Origin: Anaerolineaceae bacterium
Lineage (GTDB): Bacteria; Chloroflexota; Anaerolineae; Aggregatilineales; Phototrophicaceae
Assembly: GCA_020634115.1 (NCBI GenBank)
Contig: JACKCH010000015.1
Coordinates: 124,001 to 188,000 of the forward strand
Direction: 5' to 3'
Length of the DNA stretch: 64,000 nt
In this document: positions 61,385 to 64,000 of the stretch, one piece after another
Layout of the letters: the number at the start of each line of letters is the position of its first letter
Numbering within the stretch: position 1 is the stretch's first letter
Notes under the pieces: generated by a model
Databases searched by the model: none
What the model saw: the letters and a program-made list of their open reading frames with translations, nothing else
Told to the model about the DNA's origin: nothing
Made by a program: the position numbers and the translations under genes

Positions 61385-62182
61385 ATGCGACGAATCATCA
61401 TTTTATGGAGTTTGCTGGTACTCGTGCTGGCGGCCTGTGGTAACAACAACAGCGGCCAGCCCCAGAGCAGCACGACCAGTACCGACCCCATTGCGTGGGA
61501 TCGTAGTCCGAGTACCGTGGTGTTTCGTGCCGATGTCGAAGGCGGCGATTACGCCCAGAGCTTTACTGCCCGCAGTGAGATTCCGTCCTGCACGATCTAT
61601 GGGGATAACCGTGTGATCTGGACGAATGATTTGGGCGCGTTTACCATTCAGACGCTCTGGGATCGTGTGACCGACGATCAGATACGGACGTTTGTCTGGC
61701 AGCTTACCCTGGACGAAGATTATTTTAAGTATGAAAGCCGCGCCAACCAGGAACCCCCCAGCGCGACCGTTCCAGTGGTCGAAACCCTGGTGATACGGAT
61801 TAACGGGGTGGAACGGAAAACCGACTCGTTCTCCGGTTGGGATTACGATTATTACGAAGAATTAGCAAATTTATGCAAGAACATCAGCGGCAGCCCGGTG
61901 ATTTACGAACCCGAAGCGGCCTGGGTGTCGGCGCAGGCTGTCCCCTATGATATTAGTGCGCCGGTCATCCTGTGGGATGGGGATGCTGCCGGGTTGAAAC
62001 TCTCCGAACTGGCCGCTAGTGGTGAGCGACGTTGGATTACAGGCGGGGTACTGCCGTTCCTGTGGCAGAGCCTGCATACGTCACCGCCGAGCCTCCAATT
62101 CGACGAAAACGGCATCTATTACAATATCGCGCTGGAAATCCCGAATGTGACACGTAATTCGCCGCCCGCGCCGACGAATTAG
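61385..62182 (+). CDS. Lipoprotein of unknown function
   Basis: A 265-residue protein from ATG 61385, with GAGGAG 7 bases upstream. The signal peptide ends in LLVLVLAAC, with Cys as lipidation site, followed by a Ser/Thr/Gln linker. The mature domain is beta-rich with no recognised motif. It lies 31 bases before the RluA gene and is probably co-transcribed with it. Confidence 0.75.
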   Translation: MRRIIILWSLLVLVLAACGNNNSGQPQSSTTSTDPIAWDRSPSTVVFRADVEGGDYAQSFTARSEIPSCTIYGDNRVIWTNDLGAFTIQTLWDRVTDDQIRTFVWQLTLDEDYFKYESRANQEPPSATVPVVETLVIRINGVERKTDSFSGWDYDYYEELANLCKNISGSPVIYEPEAAWVSAQAVPYDISAPVILWDGDAAGLKLSELAASGERRWITGGVLPFLWQSLHTSPPSLQFDENGIYYNIALEIPNVTRNSPPAPTN

Positions 62183-62213
62183 GTGTCGGGTTTTGCGGTT
62201 CAGGACAGAGGAT

Positions 62214-63140
62214 ATGGACTCCGAGCAGATACAGTTTACCGTGCAGGCATCCGGCGAACGGCTGGATAAAATCATTGTCGCGCAGTTGGGGACGCGGTTC
62301 TCCCGTGCCCAGATGCAGCATTTCATTCGGGATGGCCTGGTCACGGTAGATGGTCAGGTGGAAAAATCCGGTCTCAGGCTCAAAGGGGGGGAACAGGTCG
62401 TGATTACTGTTCCGATCCCCGATGAACTTAGCGGTGTACAGCCGGAGGACATCCCGCTGGTGGTGGTGTATGAGGATGATGACCTGGCGGTAATTGATAA
62501 GCCTGCCGGTATGGTGGTGCATCCGGCTGTTGGCGATGAAACCGGCACACTGGTCAGCGCGATCCTCGCCCGCTGGCCGCAGATTGGGCAGATGACGATT
62601 GACTTCCGCCGGGTGGGGATTGTCCACCGGCTGGACAAGGGGACGAGCGGCCTGATCGTGGTCGCCAAGAATGACCTGGCGCGCCGCCGGTTATCGGAAC
62701 AATTCCAGGAGCGAACCGTAGAAAAGTTCTACCTTGCGCTACTGGAACGCACCCCACCCACCGCAACCGGGCGGATTGAAGCGCCCATCGCCCGCGACCC
62801 GAACCAGCGCAAACGGATGGCGGTGGCCCGTGACGGTAAACCGGCCATCACGGAATACGAAGTGATTGACCGGGATTTCCTGGATGAACGGGCGCTGGTA
62901 CGTATACGGTTGTATACCGGGCGCACCCACCAGATTCGCGTTCACATGGCGTTTATCGGCTGCCCGATTGTGGGGGATATGGTGTATGGTTTCCGCAAAC
63001 AGCGCATCAAGCTGAAGCGCCAGTTCCTGCACGCGGCGCGGCTGTGTTTCGACCAGCCTACCAGCGGCGAACGGCTGTGTTTTGAAGCGCCGCTCCCCCC
63101 CGGTTTGCAGAATGTCCTGGAAAAGGCCCGCCAGACGTAA
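62214..63140 (+). CDS. RluA-family pseudouridine synthase (RluD-like)
   Basis: A 308-residue protein from ATG 62214 (AGAGGA upstream). An N-terminal S4 domain (QASGERLDKIIVAQLGTRFS, MQHFIRDGLVTVDGQVEKSG) is followed by the RluA catalytic core VGIVHRLDKGTSGLIVVAKN with the nucleophile Asp in HRLDxxTSG, and GRTHQIRVHMAFIGCPIVGD. This is typical of RluD/RluC, which make pseudouridines in 23S rRNA. The exact target site cannot be told. Confidence 0.95.
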   Translation: MDSEQIQFTVQASGERLDKIIVAQLGTRFSRAQMQHFIRDGLVTVDGQVEKSGLRLKGGEQVVITVPIPDELSGVQPEDIPLVVVYEDDDLAVIDKPAGMVVHPAVGDETGTLVSAILARWPQIGQMTIDFRRVGIVHRLDKGTSGLIVVAKNDLARRRLSEQFQERTVEKFYLALLERTPPTATGRIEAPIARDPNQRKRMAVARDGKPAITEYEVIDRDFLDERALVRIRLYTGRTHQIRVHMAFIGCPIVGDMVYGFRKQRIKLKRQFLHAARLCFDQPTSGERLCFEAPLPPGLQNVLEKARQT

Positions 63141-63728
63141 GCGGCCTATCCACTGTGCCGGCAATGCTGGCGGTTTATGCGGCTCACGCCGGGTATTTTG
63201 TTGCAACAGGGGTCTAAATCGCCGCAAATTCTTCGATAAAATGCCATTTAACCCATCAGACACGGGGAAAAAGGGGCGTAATTTTGCTGCGAGACGGATT
63301 TTCGCGGCGATTGCAGCGATTGCAGCAATCCGGGTTATCAGCGGTGAGTTTGTTAGCTCGATAGCGGGTTCGCTTCATAGCCTGATCGCTCCAGGAAAGT
63401 GGTTGCTGGTGGTCGTGAGGTGGTCGGTGTGGTTGTTCGTTAGTGCCAGCATACCACCAAAACGGCGGCAGATGGGGAATTTTTGCGCGAAGATTTGTTC
63501 AAACATTTGCTTGAACATTTGTTTTGAAAATCGAAAAGGCACCGACTGCGCCAGGGTAATACGTGCCGCTGGCTTTTTTACCCCCTCTAAATCTTTCCTT
63601 CGGTCACCGCCAGCGGGGGCGACTTGTTGGTTCTGTTTGACTGACTCCCTGCTAGGGAGGGGACAGAAAAGGCTTCTTTGCATAGAGTAAATTTGATGCG
63701 TTAGTCCTGTTCACTGCGCCGCTGCACA
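63141..63728. repeat. Intergenic region with inverted copies of two dispersed repeats
   Basis: No gene is supported in 63141-63769. 63191-63343 is an inverted copy of the repeat at 58205-58357, and 63576-63662 is a copy of the CCCCCTCTAAATCT...GACTTGTTGGT...CTCCCT repeat at 31695-31870. The frames across it are shaped by these repeats. Confidence 0.65.
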
Positions 63729-63757
63729 TTTACATTCCCGCACAGATTTGCTAAAAT
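63729..63757 (+). promoter_or_regulatory. Promoter of ssrA
   Basis: TTTACA (63729-63734) and TAAAAT (63752-63757) are separated by 17 bases, ending 12 bases before the tmRNA 5' end. Confidence 0.7.
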
Positions 63758-63769
63758 AAGGTTAAGTAC

Positions 63770-64000
63770 GGGGGTGAAACAGGTTCGACGGGGGAGGTTG
63801 AGTCCGTACTGCGCGTCGCGGAGCCTGGCCGCGTTAAAACGGGCACGGCAATTAACTGCCAACAACAACACTTACGCTATGCCCGTCGCCGCCTAAGGCG
63901 ATCTGACATAGCGCCAGCCTTGCGAGGCTGGCCGTCTGCCCCAGCCGTCGTCATCCGGGTGGATAGGCAGGCGTCACCAAAGATGCCGTGCGGTCTGTTG
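63770..64000 (+). ncRNA. ssrA: Transfer-messenger RNA, 5' part (cut by window end)
   Basis: The 5' end GGGGGTGAAACAGGTTCGAC is the tRNA-like acceptor and D-loop region typical of one-piece tmRNA. At 63858-63896 an internal frame encodes the tag peptide ANNNTYAMPVAA followed by TAA. tmRNA rescues stalled ribosomes and appends the tag for proteolysis. Pseudoknot-forming GC-rich segments follow (GCCAGCC...GGCTGGC near 63912-63931). The 3' part with the T-arm and CCA lies beyond the window. Expected total length is about 350 nt. Confidence 0.95.

Noticed and set aside
63141..63690. 202-codon open frame downstream of the RluA gene
   Set aside because: It begins inside the RluA gene in another frame and runs through two dispersed intergenic repeats.

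Overview
The window looks like a chromosomal segment of a Chloroflexota bacterium, probably Anaerolineae-like, with moderately high GC. This is inferred from gene content: F420-type oxidoreductases, sugar ABC operons without their own ATPase, secreted WD40/PASTA/SH3 proteins with Thr/Pro linkers, FGE-fold and HEAT proteins, and many short intergenic repeats. Taxonomy was not computed. There is no rRNA operon, CRISPR array, prophage or transposase.

Layout: 1-1952 is a minus-strand run of an atypical NarL-type regulator and two tandem paralogous membrane proteins; the second is cut by the window edge and was read directly from the bases. rpsT follows. From 2.8 to 21 kb lies an accessory region with four TIR-domain proteins of different architecture: TIR-KAP NTPase, TIR-HEAT, TIR-TM-FGE and TIR-FtsK-gamma-FGE. 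The TIR-HEAT gene abuts two EutN/CcmL microcompartment vertex genes and a GH18-like membrane protein in one apparent operon, and is divergent from TIR-TM-FGE. Interspersed are ordinary genes (YihY, WD40, heptose-type nucleotidyltransferase, dolichol-P-mannose synthase-like, LysE, epimerase, F420 enzyme, Nudix).

20.9-26.2 kb is a minus-strand sugar-uptake operon (binding protein, two permeases, GH13_18 phosphorylase). A perfect LacI-type palindrome lies inside a consensus promoter about 425 bp upstream. 26.8-42.9 kb holds secreted and membrane proteins, an F420 LLM enzyme, a phosphoesterase, ccmAB plus a methyltransferase and lipoprotein, and a second ABC operon (Ugp-like) ending in an HAD phosphatase. 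43.1-46.4 kb is a housekeeping block: tRNA-Thr, tRNA-Tyr, tRNA-Thr, rpmG, tRNA-Trp, secE, nusG, rplK, rplA.

46.5-53.8 kb is mostly minus strand: a fused methylase-nuclease gene broken by one in-frame amber codon, an UPF0173 hydrolase, a DUF433/DUF5615 toxin-antitoxin-like pair and a sensor kinase. At 53.9-54.2 kb an intergenic region carries about eleven DnaA-box-like sites, inverted repeats and phased AT-rich repeats. It is a candidate replication origin, and local gene orientation diverges from it. To its right, all on the plus strand, are a double VOC protein, a candidate type II restriction-modification pair, a C39 peptidase, a clan-A glycosidase-like protein, a lipoprotein, an RluA-family pseudouridine synthase and the 5' part of tmRNA (ssrA), cut by the window end.

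Starts were moved from the longest possible ORF where a Shine-Dalgarno sequence or family N-terminus supported it. All functional calls come from reading motifs by eye; no database search was run.
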